Assembly (NCBI GenBank): GCA_021804705.1
Contig: JAJZHC010000009.1
Span: 1 to 18,481 of the forward strand
Direction: 5' to 3'
Length of the DNA stretch: 18,481 nucleotides
From: Pseudomonadota bacterium
GTDB lineage: Bacteria; Pseudomonadota; Gammaproteobacteria; Burkholderiales; Ferrovaceae
The position numbers were made by a program, and so were the translations under genes. Of the stretch, positions 1-6,399 are shown in pieces; the stretch's first letter is position 1; each line of letters starts with the position of its first letter. Below the pieces are notes generated by a model, which worked only from the letters and a program-made list of their open reading frames with translations, searched no databases and was not told the origin of the DNA.

Positions 1-2
1 TT

Positions 3-1670
3 CTGACCTTGCTGACCAGCTTTGCCTTGGGCTGGTTCATGTTTCCATCCGAATACTTCAAATCGGCAGGCAAGCACCTGTTTTCTGGCGCAGCCTTTTT
101 ATCCAATTTTGCGCTGCTCAGGGAATCAGGTTACTTCGATGCTTCCGGCGAGGTGGATCCCTTCCATCATTTATGGTCGCTGGCAGTAGAAGAGCAGTTT
201 TATATTTTATGGCCTTTGCTGCTGGGGCTGGTCTGGAAACGGCGCTTGAATTTTCTGTTGATTACGCTGGCTGTGGCAGCGAGCTCCTTTGCTTTTGACA
301 TTGGCACGCTGGGTAGCGATGCCGCCGTGGCTTTTTACTCTCCCCTGTCCCGATTTTGGGAGTTGATGATTGGCGGTGTGCTGGCGTACCTGAGTCTGCA
401 CAAGCCTCAGGTTTTGTCGCAAAAGCCGCAATGGCTGTCGGCCGCGGGAGGTGTGCTGTTGGCCCTTGGGTTTTTATTCATTACGCCACGCAGTGATTTT
501 CCAGGGTGGCTGACCCTGCTGCCCACGCTGGGGGCCTTTCTGCTCATGGGTGCGGGCCCTGGAGCCTGGCTTAACCGGTACTTCCTGTCGAGGAAAGTGT
601 TGGTGTGGTTCGGTCTGATCAGTTACCCGCTGTATTTGTGGCATTGGCCCTTGCTGGTATTTGCCCGTATTCACGCGCTGGGAGACCCTTCGTTGCTGGA
701 GCGTGTGCTGGTGGTTGGGGCGAGCATTGTCCTCGCCTGGGGCACCTATCAGTTTGTGGAGAAGCCGGTGCGTTGGCGTTGGCCTGGGCGACCGGTGGTG
801 GCAACATTGCTGGTATTGTTGGGGGCGCTGGTGGTGATGGGAAAACTGACCGATCGGGCTGAAGGCTTCCCGGAACGCGCAGCCAACCTCAAGGTCTTTC
901 GCTTCCACTATGACGCAGCGCAGGGCTATAGAACAGGTCAGTGCTTCCTGGATACAGCAGAGGGTACCAATTTTAAGGAAGTTTGCTCGGGACGTTCCCC
1001 GGAAACAATGGAGAAGCCCTTGGTATTGTTGTGGGGAGATTCGTTTGCGGCCTCACTGTACCCAGGGTTGAAACACCAGAGCGAAGTGCTGGGTTTTGCA
1101 CTGGCGCAATACACCGCAAACGGTTGCCCTCCCATTGCAGGTCTCTATATCGACAAACGGAAGAACTGCATGGCGGTGAATGGCGTTGTTTTTGACAAGA
1201 TCAAAACGCTTAAACCGGGAACGGTCATTTTGGCAGCCAACTGGTTACGTTATGACCGCAAGAACAGTAACTGGACACAGCTGGATCTGGGCAAGCTGCA
1301 TGCCACGATTGCAGCACTGAAAGACATCGGCGTTGCGCATATCGTGCTGGTGGGTCAGTTGCCTATCTACAAGATTGATCAGCCCATCGTGGGCAGTAGC
1401 GTATTCGAGGCAGGCGTCACGGACCGCACGGTGCGAAGTCTGAACCCGCATGCATTTGTCATGAACGAGTCGATGCACCAGTTTGCGCGGGAAAATACGG
1501 TGGATTTCATGTCGCCCATGGATGCGTTATGCAATGAACAGGGCTGTCTGATTTCTGCCTCTTCCCGTGAGTTGATCCCCACTTCCTTCGACGATGGCCA
1601 CCTCACGGGTGCGGGTTCGCTTCTCTTGCTGGAGCGAGCGCTGGACTCAGGCCAGATTGCATTGCCTTGA
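3..1670 (+). CDS. Acyltransferase family 3 protein with SGNH domain (OafA/YrhL type), 5'-truncated
   Basis: Membrane O-acyltransferase predicted to acylate a cell-surface glycan such as O-antigen or capsule. The frame is open to the first base of the window, so the N-terminal membrane helices are missing; the TTG at 9 is not a believable start because the text before it (Leu-Thr) is already family-like. Counting from that TTG, the family block HHLWSLAVEEQFYILWP lies near residue 53 and YPLYLWHWP near 206, in a strongly hydrophobic multi-helix region up to about residue 280. A periplasmic SGNH hydrolase-like domain follows: GDSF with nucleophile Ser345, an AANW block, and the C-terminal DDGH with Asp528 and His531. 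The combination of an AT3 domain and a fused SGNH domain is well known. The acceptor glycan cannot be read from sequence. The 3' end overlaps the convergent GT9 gene by 68 bp. Confidence 0.9.
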   Translation: MTLLTSFALGWFMFPSEYFKSAGKHLFSGAAFLSNFALLRESGYFDASGEVDPFHHLWSLAVEEQFYILWPLLLGLVWKRRLNFLLITLAVAASSFAFDIGTLGSDAAVAFYSPLSRFWELMIGGVLAYLSLHKPQVLSQKPQWLSAAGGVLLALGFLFITPRSDFPGWLTLLPTLGAFLLMGAGPGAWLNRYFLSRKVLVWFGLISYPLYLWHWPLLVFARIHALGDPSLLERVLVVGASIVLAWGTYQFVEKPVRWRWPGRPVVATLLVLLGALVVMGKLTDRAEGFPERAANLKVFRFHYDAAQGYRTGQCFLDTAEGTNFKEVCSGRSPETMEKPLVLLWGDSFAASLYPGLKHQSEVLGFALAQYTANGCPPIAGLYIDKRKNCMAVNGVVFDKIKTLKPGTVILAANWLRYDRKNSNWTQLDLGKLHATIAALKDIGVAHIVLVGQLPIYKIDQPIVGSSVFEAGVTDRTVRSLNPHAFVMNESMHQFARENTVDFMSPMDALCNEQGCLISASSRELIPTSFDDGHLTGAGSLLLLERALDSGQIALP

Positions 1671-2712
1671 TTCGCTTGATTTCACGCATGACGGTCCCCA
1701 CGCTGAGTTCGTCCAGACATTGGCTATGGCTGGTCCTGTGCTTTTCACAGCCCTCCTCCCGGCAAGGCACACAGGCGCCCTCCCCCTGAATCAAGATGAC
1801 GTTGCCCGACCGTTGTGATCCCTTCATGTGCCACGGGCTTTCGTCGCGCGCGTGGCTGGATGGCCACGGGCCCCATTTGACGGGATTGGATGGGCCAAAC
1901 AATGCAAGCGTAGGAATGCCAACGGAAGCCGCAATGTGCGTGACCCCGGTATCAGGTCCCACGAACAGGGTGGCCTGGGCAAGCAGATCTGCCGTCTGCG
2001 CAAGGCTCAGTGTGCCGCACAGGTTGATGGCATCGCCGGCTTGTGCAATTGCGTCTACATACTGCCGTTCTTCAACATCAGGGCCGCCTGTCAGAACAAC
2101 CTGAAACCCTTCAAGGCCAAGCGCATGGGCGAGTGCCATCCAGTTGGTTTGCGGCCACATCTTGTAGCTGAATTTTGGATAGGGGTGAAGCACCACATAA
2201 GGTTTTTTTCCGAGCACGTCCGGAATGGCTCCGCCAGCCGTAGGTGGAATCACCCGGTATTGTTTTGCCACGCCCAGAAGGTCCAGCACCTTGAGGCCCA
2301 TGGACACGGTATGCGTATGAAGGTCGTCAAAGAGTAGTCGCTTGCCCAGCAGCCGCGTTGAGAGCCAGGCGCTGTGGGCGTTGTACAAGCCAGCAGAGCG
2401 TTTTCCGGCAACGAAACAGTACCATCGCGCGCGATCGGAAGAGACGGTGGTCAGTGCAACATCATAGCGTCGCCACAATAGGGACAACTCCTTCAGTCGG
2501 GCAAGGAAGCCTGCGCGATGGGGAACGATCCTGATGTGGTCAACATCGGGGTTGCCTTCGAGAACGCCCTCCATGCCACGCAGTACCATGACATCGATTG
2601 TTGCTGCAGGGTCGGCTTCGCGGATGGCGCGAATGACGGGTGTGGTGAGCAGTACATCCCCGATACGCAGGGTGCACACGACCAGATATTGCTTGCGATA
2701 AGGGGTCTTCAT
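1603..2712 (-). CDS. Glycosyltransferase family 9 (heptosyltransferase-like)
   Basis: Cytoplasmic GT-B glycosyltransferase of the ADP-heptose:LPS heptosyltransferase family, probably adding a sugar to LPS core or another envelope glycan. Evidence is the N-terminal block LRIGDVLLTTPVIRAIR and the C-terminal nucleotide-sugar block GPDTGVTHIAASVGIPTLALFG followed by NPVKWGPW; the 369-residue length fits the family. Near the C-terminus four cysteines (314, 317, 322, 332; CX2CX4CX9C) form a possible metal site. The frame extends to a TTG at 2724, but ATG at 2712 is preferred because the encoded product then begins MKTPYRKQYLVV, a normal family start. The region directly before this ATG is a long inverted repeat (see separate entry). 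The acceptor and the exact donor sugar are not determined; assignment to waaC/waaF/waaQ would be a guess. Confidence 0.88.
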   Translation of the reverse strand: MKTPYRKQYLVVCTLRIGDVLLTTPVIRAIREADPAATIDVMVLRGMEGVLEGNPDVDHIRIVPHRAGFLARLKELSLLWRRYDVALTTVSSDRARWYCFVAGKRSAGLYNAHSAWLSTRLLGKRLLFDDLHTHTVSMGLKVLDLLGVAKQYRVIPPTAGGAIPDVLGKKPYVVLHPYPKFSYKMWPQTNWMALAHALGLEGFQVVLTGGPDVEERQYVDAIAQAGDAINLCGTLSLAQTADLLAQATLFVGPDTGVTHIAASVGIPTLALFGPSNPVKWGPWPSSHARDESPWHMKGSQRSGNVILIQGEGACVPCREEGCEKHRTSHSQCLDELSVGTVMREIKRIKAMQSGLSPALAPAREANPHP

Positions 2713-2749
2713 ACGGTCCGCCAATCTATCATAGATTGGCGGGGACCGT
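2713..2749 (-). promoter_or_regulatory. Long inverted repeat abutting the GT9 start codon
   Basis: The arms CCGCCAATCTAT (2718-2729) and ATAGATTGGCGG (2731-2742) match perfectly around one base, and the repeat continues outward as ACGGT (2713-2717) with ACCGT (2745-2749) after a 2-nt bulge. Transcribed leftward, the RNA would fold into a stable stem ending exactly at the GT9 ATG, with the only purine-rich stretch before the start (GGCGG) inside the stem. No U-run follows it, so an intrinsic terminator is unlikely; it may control GT9 translation, mark a processing site, or be a DNA-binding palindrome. Confidence 0.6.
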
Positions 2750-2766
2750 CCGGCGCTGGTGCGTGA

Positions 2767-4470
2767 TTACAGAGGTGCCGGGGTTTGCTTGAGGATGACG
2801 GGCGGGGTATTCAGCGGTGTGCCAAACGTCGTATCGAGGTAGAGCGGTGCAACGTTGCCGCTGCCCGAGAAATTGAACAGGTTCATCAGGCTGCCGGCAC
2901 CGGCATCAAAGGAGCCTCCCCCAAGGCGCTGTCCTCCCAACCAGTTGTCTTCGATGAAGCGCACGATCGAGGCCTGGCTGATGGGGGTGTGGTCCACATA
3001 ATTGGACTTGGCCCAAGGCGAGATCACCAGGAATGGAATGCGCGTTCCGGGACCGCAACGACCATTGACAGGCTTTCCGTTGACTCCCGCAAGCGGTGTA
3101 CCACTGCCGCAAATGCCCGCTCCATTCAACTGGTCGGCCTGACCATCGAAGGAAGGGCTGGTCGTTGTGGCAAATGCGTGGTCATACCAGCCGTCCGAGT
3201 CGTCGTACGTCACGATGACCACAGTGTCATTCCACTCCGGCTGCTGCTGCAAAAAGTTGACCACCTGCGCAATGAAAGCCTGCTCGTCCAGTGGGTTGGA
3301 GTAACCGGCATGGGCATCCTGGAATGCGGGAGCCTTGAGGTAGCTGACGGCTGGAAAGTTTCCGGCTTTCACGGCACTGAAAAAATCCTGCATGTCGTAT
3401 TGGTGATTTGCCGGATCCAGTGTCTTGCCATCTGCCTGGAAGGTATAGCCTACAGACTGGACCGAGCTGGGGCGTGCATGCGTCGGGTTGGCCGTGGATT
3501 TGTAATATTGAAACCAGTTGTGATGCGGGATGTAATCCGTGATGTTGGCGCCCACTACGGTGGAATAGGTGCTGAGCTTGCAGCCCGTCGTTCCATTGGC
3601 ATTGGTGGCGCTCAGGTTGAAGCCACCCATGAAGCCGCCCCAGGGAATGTTTGCGCCATTCAACAGGTCGCCAATGTTTTTGCCGCTCATCATGATCTGG
3701 TCCGTACTGCTGGAGCAGACGTCGTAGCCAGGGTCCACGTCATTGATCAGGCTATATCCGCCCTGACCATCGTTGATGTAGTAGGAATAGGCGGATAGCG
3801 TGAATGGCTGTTTGGTGGTTGCCACCAGCTGGACACCGTTGGTCTGCCCGGAAATGGCTTCAAGTGCACCGGGTGTGGAAGGGCCGTAGGTGTCCGTAAA
3901 GGCGTTGTCGTTCATGGCAAAATGCTGCGCGTAGTTCCACAGTGCGGTGACGGTGTTGCCATCGTAATAGCCCATGACCTGACCGCTCGTTCCTGACCCA
4001 CCGACACTGCCCGCTGTGGCATGCCCGGCGTATTTTGGAAACAGATCCACAAGGCCATTATCGTAGGCCTGTTCTTCCGCCGTGTAGGCATGATTCTGGT
4101 CCGCCGTTGCCGCTTGGGTTCTATCCAGACGGAAGGGGTTGACGGCACCGGTTCCATTTGCGGCATTCAGGAAGTTGGGATTGCTGGTCAGCAAGGCACC
4201 GGACAGCCCATTGACCGTGGGTGTTCCTGCAGCTGCAGTGAAATGGGGTGAACCAGCAGGATTGGTGGCGTTGGGATAGGTTGCAAAATAGTGATCGAAC
4301 GAAACATTCTCGTTATAAATGACCACCACATGCTTGATGGGGGTTGCCGTCGTCAGGGCAGCCGCAGTGATGATCGGGGGTGTCGTGGCCGTACTGCTGC
4401 TACCGCCACAGGCAGCCAATGCAAGTGTCAGACTGGCGACAGACAGGGGCATGATAGGGATGCGAAACAC
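2767..4470 (-). CDS. Phosphoesterase-family lipoprotein (phospholipase C / acid phosphatase-like)
   Basis: Exported enzyme of the PF04185 phosphoesterase family (relatives of AcpA acid phosphatase and non-specific phospholipase C), expected to cleave phosphate mono- or diesters at the cell surface. The 567-residue product opens with a lipoprotein signal peptide: hydrophobic core then lipobox LAAC with Cys21, followed by a Gly/Ser linker. The family opening block IKHVVVIYNENVSFDHYF spans about residues 45-62. Further family blocks are AVSYLKAP, VVIVTYDDSDGWYDH and RIPFLVISPWAK near the C-terminus, the Asp/His-rich ones supplying likely metal ligands. The start is GTG at 4470, supported by a GGAGG 8 bases upstream; this is also what puts the signal peptide in place. 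It follows the lipase gene on the same strand after 147 bp, so the two may be co-expressed. Substrate (phospholipid or phosphomonoester) is unknown. Confidence 0.9.
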   Translation of the reverse strand: MFRIPIMPLSVASLTLALAACGGSSSTATTPPIITAAALTTATPIKHVVVIYNENVSFDHYFATYPNATNPAGSPHFTAAAGTPTVNGLSGALLTSNPNFLNAANGTGAVNPFRLDRTQAATADQNHAYTAEEQAYDNGLVDLFPKYAGHATAGSVGGSGTSGQVMGYYDGNTVTALWNYAQHFAMNDNAFTDTYGPSTPGALEAISGQTNGVQLVATTKQPFTLSAYSYYINDGQGGYSLINDVDPGYDVCSSSTDQIMMSGKNIGDLLNGANIPWGGFMGGFNLSATNANGTTGCKLSTYSTVVGANITDYIPHHNWFQYYKSTANPTHARPSSVQSVGYTFQADGKTLDPANHQYDMQDFFSAVKAGNFPAVSYLKAPAFQDAHAGYSNPLDEQAFIAQVVNFLQQQPEWNDTVVIVTYDDSDGWYDHAFATTTSPSFDGQADQLNGAGICGSGTPLAGVNGKPVNGRCGPGTRIPFLVISPWAKSNYVDHTPISQASIVRFIEDNWLGGQRLGGGSFDAGAGSLMNLFNFSGSGNVAPLYLDTTFGTPLNTPPVILKQTPAPL

Positions 4471-4617
4471 TCGGGGTACCTCCAGGTGCTTTGAGTGAGA
4501 AATGTGGGGTGCAAGTCACAGAAAGCGCATCTGCTTGCGAGGCAGACTATGAAGGTCGTAGATGACACGATGATGAATCGGCAGGGTTGCAAACGCCAAC
4601 GATATCAGGAAGACGGA
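4471..4617. other. Intergenic space between lipase and phosphoesterase genes
   Basis: Apart from the GGAGG site I see only a weak hairpin (TCTGC and GCAGA arms separated by 7 bases, 4531-4547) without a U-run on the minus strand. No convincing -35/-10 pair was found, so whether the phosphoesterase gene has its own promoter is open. Confidence 0.4.
4479..4483 (-). promoter_or_regulatory. Shine-Dalgarno site of the phosphoesterase gene
   Basis: A perfect GGAGG on the minus strand with 8 bases between it and the GTG at 4470. It fixes the unusual GTG start and thereby the lipoprotein signal peptide. Confidence 0.75.
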
Positions 4618-6177
4618 TCAGTATAAATCGAAGAACGCCCTGGCAGCCACGGTGCAATAGGGCTCTTCTGCAGTATGGTAGCCCTCCAGTCCCAGCAGCA
4701 GAATCAACTTGTCGACGGCATTATGATACTGATGGTTTACAAAAGCTGATTGTACGTCCCGGGCAATGCGCTGCATCGTGCTGTCCTGGCTTTCGGACAA
4801 CCCCTGGCTGGTGAAGGTGCCGGGCGCTCCGCTGGTGTCGAGATCCAGGGTAGCGAAACGCAACGACGGATCCTGCCTGGCCTGAAATTCCAGCATGGCG
4901 GACATTGTCCCTGCCCCCTGATTCCAGAACACTTCCGGATCCCTGTTTGCTCCGCACAGCAGCAGAGGGGATCGGGGCACATAGTTGCGCAAGTCGTTGG
5001 CTTTCAGAAGCTGCCGCATAGGGTTACCCGGGTTCTCCGGTAACGTGGGTAGATGGCCATTGAAATCCGGTCCTGAGCCGTCAAGAGGTGCTGCGCCATC
5101 CGGATGGTTGAGGATGTCGCTGACATAGGCCTCGCGAAAATCGGTACTGACCAGATAATGGGTGGGATCAAACCAGATGGTGTTGAGCAGTCCTTCGTGC
5201 AAGGCGTCAATGTTGTCGTAGCCCGTGGGGGGCGTCTGGAACACGGCAGTCATGGGGATTTTTCCGCCACGGACCAGCTTGTCAAAGTGGGCCCGGTCTA
5301 CGGCGCCGGGAAATAACGTGGGAGCATCGGCATACATCGGATTGAATATCCGGGTAAGGTCTATCGGATTCCGGGGCAGGTGGGCGTAGGAGTTGGCAAT
5401 CATCGAAAGATAGACCGTGGCGCCAAAATTTGGATGTCCCAGGAATACTTCATCACCCGCCGCCGCCAATGCATAGGGTCCTGACATGGGGGCACCGGCT
5501 GTTGCCGGGTGTTGTCGGGCATCCAGCGCCTTGAGCGTGGCCATGGCGACATAACCGCCCTGCGAGTATCCGGTCACAAATAATTTGCCGTTGTCGCGGG
5601 TGCCGTTATCGAGCAGATCCAGCATCTGCCGGCCTGCATTGAGACCATCCAGCATGTCCTGTGCTTGCTGCTTTTCGTTGAGATAAGGGGCATAAGGCAG
5701 CCGTGAGATGTCGTACCCCGCATAATTTGGCGCGATCACGATGTAACCTTGTGCTGCAAAAATCAAGGCGAGGCGCGTGGCGACAGGGTAAGCAGGGTTT
5801 TCAGGGGCAAGGACTGCCGAGAAATCTTCGGCGCGGTCGATGGCAGTACCATGGGCATACAGCACGATCGGCCTTGATCCGTGGCATTGCGGTGCTGTAC
5901 CTGTGGGGGTCATCAGCGCCGCCGAGGCGTTGGTGGCCTCCTGTGCACCACCTACCGTGGCATATTCGAATTTGCTGACTGTAACGCCACAAACGGGAGC
6001 CTTGAACAAGGCTTGCTGATCCTCAGGAAGCTGGCTGAGCCACTGGGTTTGCAAGGCGGCAGGGTCCAGTGAGGCGACCGTGCGGGCAACCCGGGTGATC
6101 AGGGTATCGTGGGTGCCGCTGAGTGGAAGCGTGCTGCCCGCAAGGGTGTGAGCAGAAATGCTCATGAGGGCCGACAA
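4618..6177 (-). CDS. Secreted lipase/esterase, alpha/beta hydrolase
   Basis: Predicted exported serine hydrolase. Counting from the TTG at 6177 (519 residues), the oxyanion-side HG lies at 109-110 in VLYAHGTAID, and the nucleophile elbow GYSQGG places catalytic Ser205. The likely acid is Asp413 in CGANRDPE, and a histidine near the C-terminus (482, 485 or 501) completes the triad. Overall it resembles bacterial relatives of secretory lipases; substrate is unknown. The start is a problem: TTG at 6177 gives only a truncated hydrophobic segment without a basic n-region, while the same frame continues upstream without a stop to 6217 and adds IVSRLAALA, which completes a textbook signal peptide. 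A GGAGG lies at 6213-6209, but no ATG/GTG/TTG follows at proper distance; only ATA (6204) does. The real N-terminus is therefore probably at 6204. Confidence 0.82.
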   Translation of the reverse strand: MSALMSISAHTLAGSTLPLSGTHDTLITRVARTVASLDPAALQTQWLSQLPEDQQALFKAPVCGVTVSKFEYATVGGAQEATNASAALMTPTGTAPQCHGSRPIVLYAHGTAIDRAEDFSAVLAPENPAYPVATRLALIFAAQGYIVIAPNYAGYDISRLPYAPYLNEKQQAQDMLDGLNAGRQMLDLLDNGTRDNGKLFVTGYSQGGYVAMATLKALDARQHPATAGAPMSGPYALAAAGDEVFLGHPNFGATVYLSMIANSYAHLPRNPIDLTRIFNPMYADAPTLFPGAVDRAHFDKLVRGGKIPMTAVFQTPPTGYDNIDALHEGLLNTIWFDPTHYLVSTDFREAYVSDILNHPDGAAPLDGSGPDFNGHLPTLPENPGNPMRQLLKANDLRNYVPRSPLLLCGANRDPEVFWNQGAGTMSAMLEFQARQDPSLRFATLDLDTSGAPGTFTSQGLSESQDSTMQRIARDVQSAFVNHQYHNAVDKLILLLGLEGYHTAEEPYCTVAARAFFDLY

Positions 6178-6208
6178 GGCCAGTGCTGCAAGTCGAGAGA
6201 CTATTGCG

Positions 6209-6213
6209 CCTCC
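6209..6213 (-). promoter_or_regulatory. GGAGG Shine-Dalgarno site without a matching standard start codon
   Basis: A perfect GGAGG on the minus strand, 4 bases ahead of an ATA codon (6204-6202) that opens a complete signal peptide in the lipase frame, and 31 bases ahead of the first standard start, TTG 6177. An ATG at 6215 in another frame runs only four codons before TAG. Confidence 0.5.
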
Positions 6214-6218
6214 ATATC

Positions 6219-6238
6219 AATGTGGATGAATCTGGATG
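6219..6238. repeat. Two-unit tandem 10-bp repeat in the lipase leader
   Basis: On the plus strand AATGTGGATG (6219-6228) is followed directly by AATCTGGATG (6229-6238), 9 of 10 identical. A 10-bp period is about one helical turn, as in tandem regulator sites. It ends 5 bases upstream of the GGAGG. It may be chance; no binding protein can be named. Confidence 0.35.
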
Positions 6239-6308
6239 TATCGAAAGACTTCCGCATTGGACCAGCCTTTTCGGGCTCATTGTATCGTGTCCCGGGCAAG
6301 GAGATTTT

Positions 6309-6328
6309 GAATTTACATTCTGTAATTC
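6309..6328. promoter_or_regulatory. Operator-like palindrome TTACA-TTC-TGTAA
   Basis: TTACA (6313-6317) and TGTAA (6321-6325) form a perfect inverted repeat around TTC, extended by GAA on the left and TTC on the right with one extra T. It sits in the 195-bp space between the HD-GYP gene and the lipase, about 105 bp upstream of the lipase start region. This is the form of a dimeric repressor site, but with one copy only the evidence is modest. Confidence 0.3.
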
Positions 6329-6399
6329 GTCCGGGGGGATGCCACGAAACACAAGATGAATGAGCAGAGGCGCGAGTCACAGGCCCCTCATGATCAGAA

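Larger units (their letters stand above)
6205..6399. other. Intergenic space between HD-GYP gene and lipase
   Basis: About 195 bp holding the GGAGG site, the tandem 10-bp repeat and the TTACA-TGTAA palindrome described separately. On the minus strand a TACAAT-like -10 occurs near 6280-6285 but I find no -35 at a proper distance. A weak 7-bp stem (GAGGGGC with GCGCCTC, one mismatch, 6368-6389) follows the HD-GYP stop, without a U-run, so no clear terminator. Confidence 0.35.

Noticed and set aside
9..11. TTG at 9 as the start of the acyltransferase
   Set aside because: The frame is open to the window edge and the first transmembrane helices of the family are missing, so the gene begins outside the window.
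2713..2749. Intrinsic terminator for the phosphoesterase gene
   Set aside because: The stem is long but no U-run follows on the minus strand; the next bases are the GT9 start codon.
2785..3798. 337-codon open frame on the plus strand inside the phosphoesterase gene
   Set aside because: It lies wholly antisense to a gene with clear family motifs and a lipobox; the product has no recognisable domain and is a reading-frame shadow caused by codon bias.
4560..4600. Pho-box-like CTGTCAT repeats upstream of the phosphoesterase gene
   Set aside because: Only one partial unit (GTGTCAT) is seen; the second unit 11 bp on matches 3 of 7 bases.
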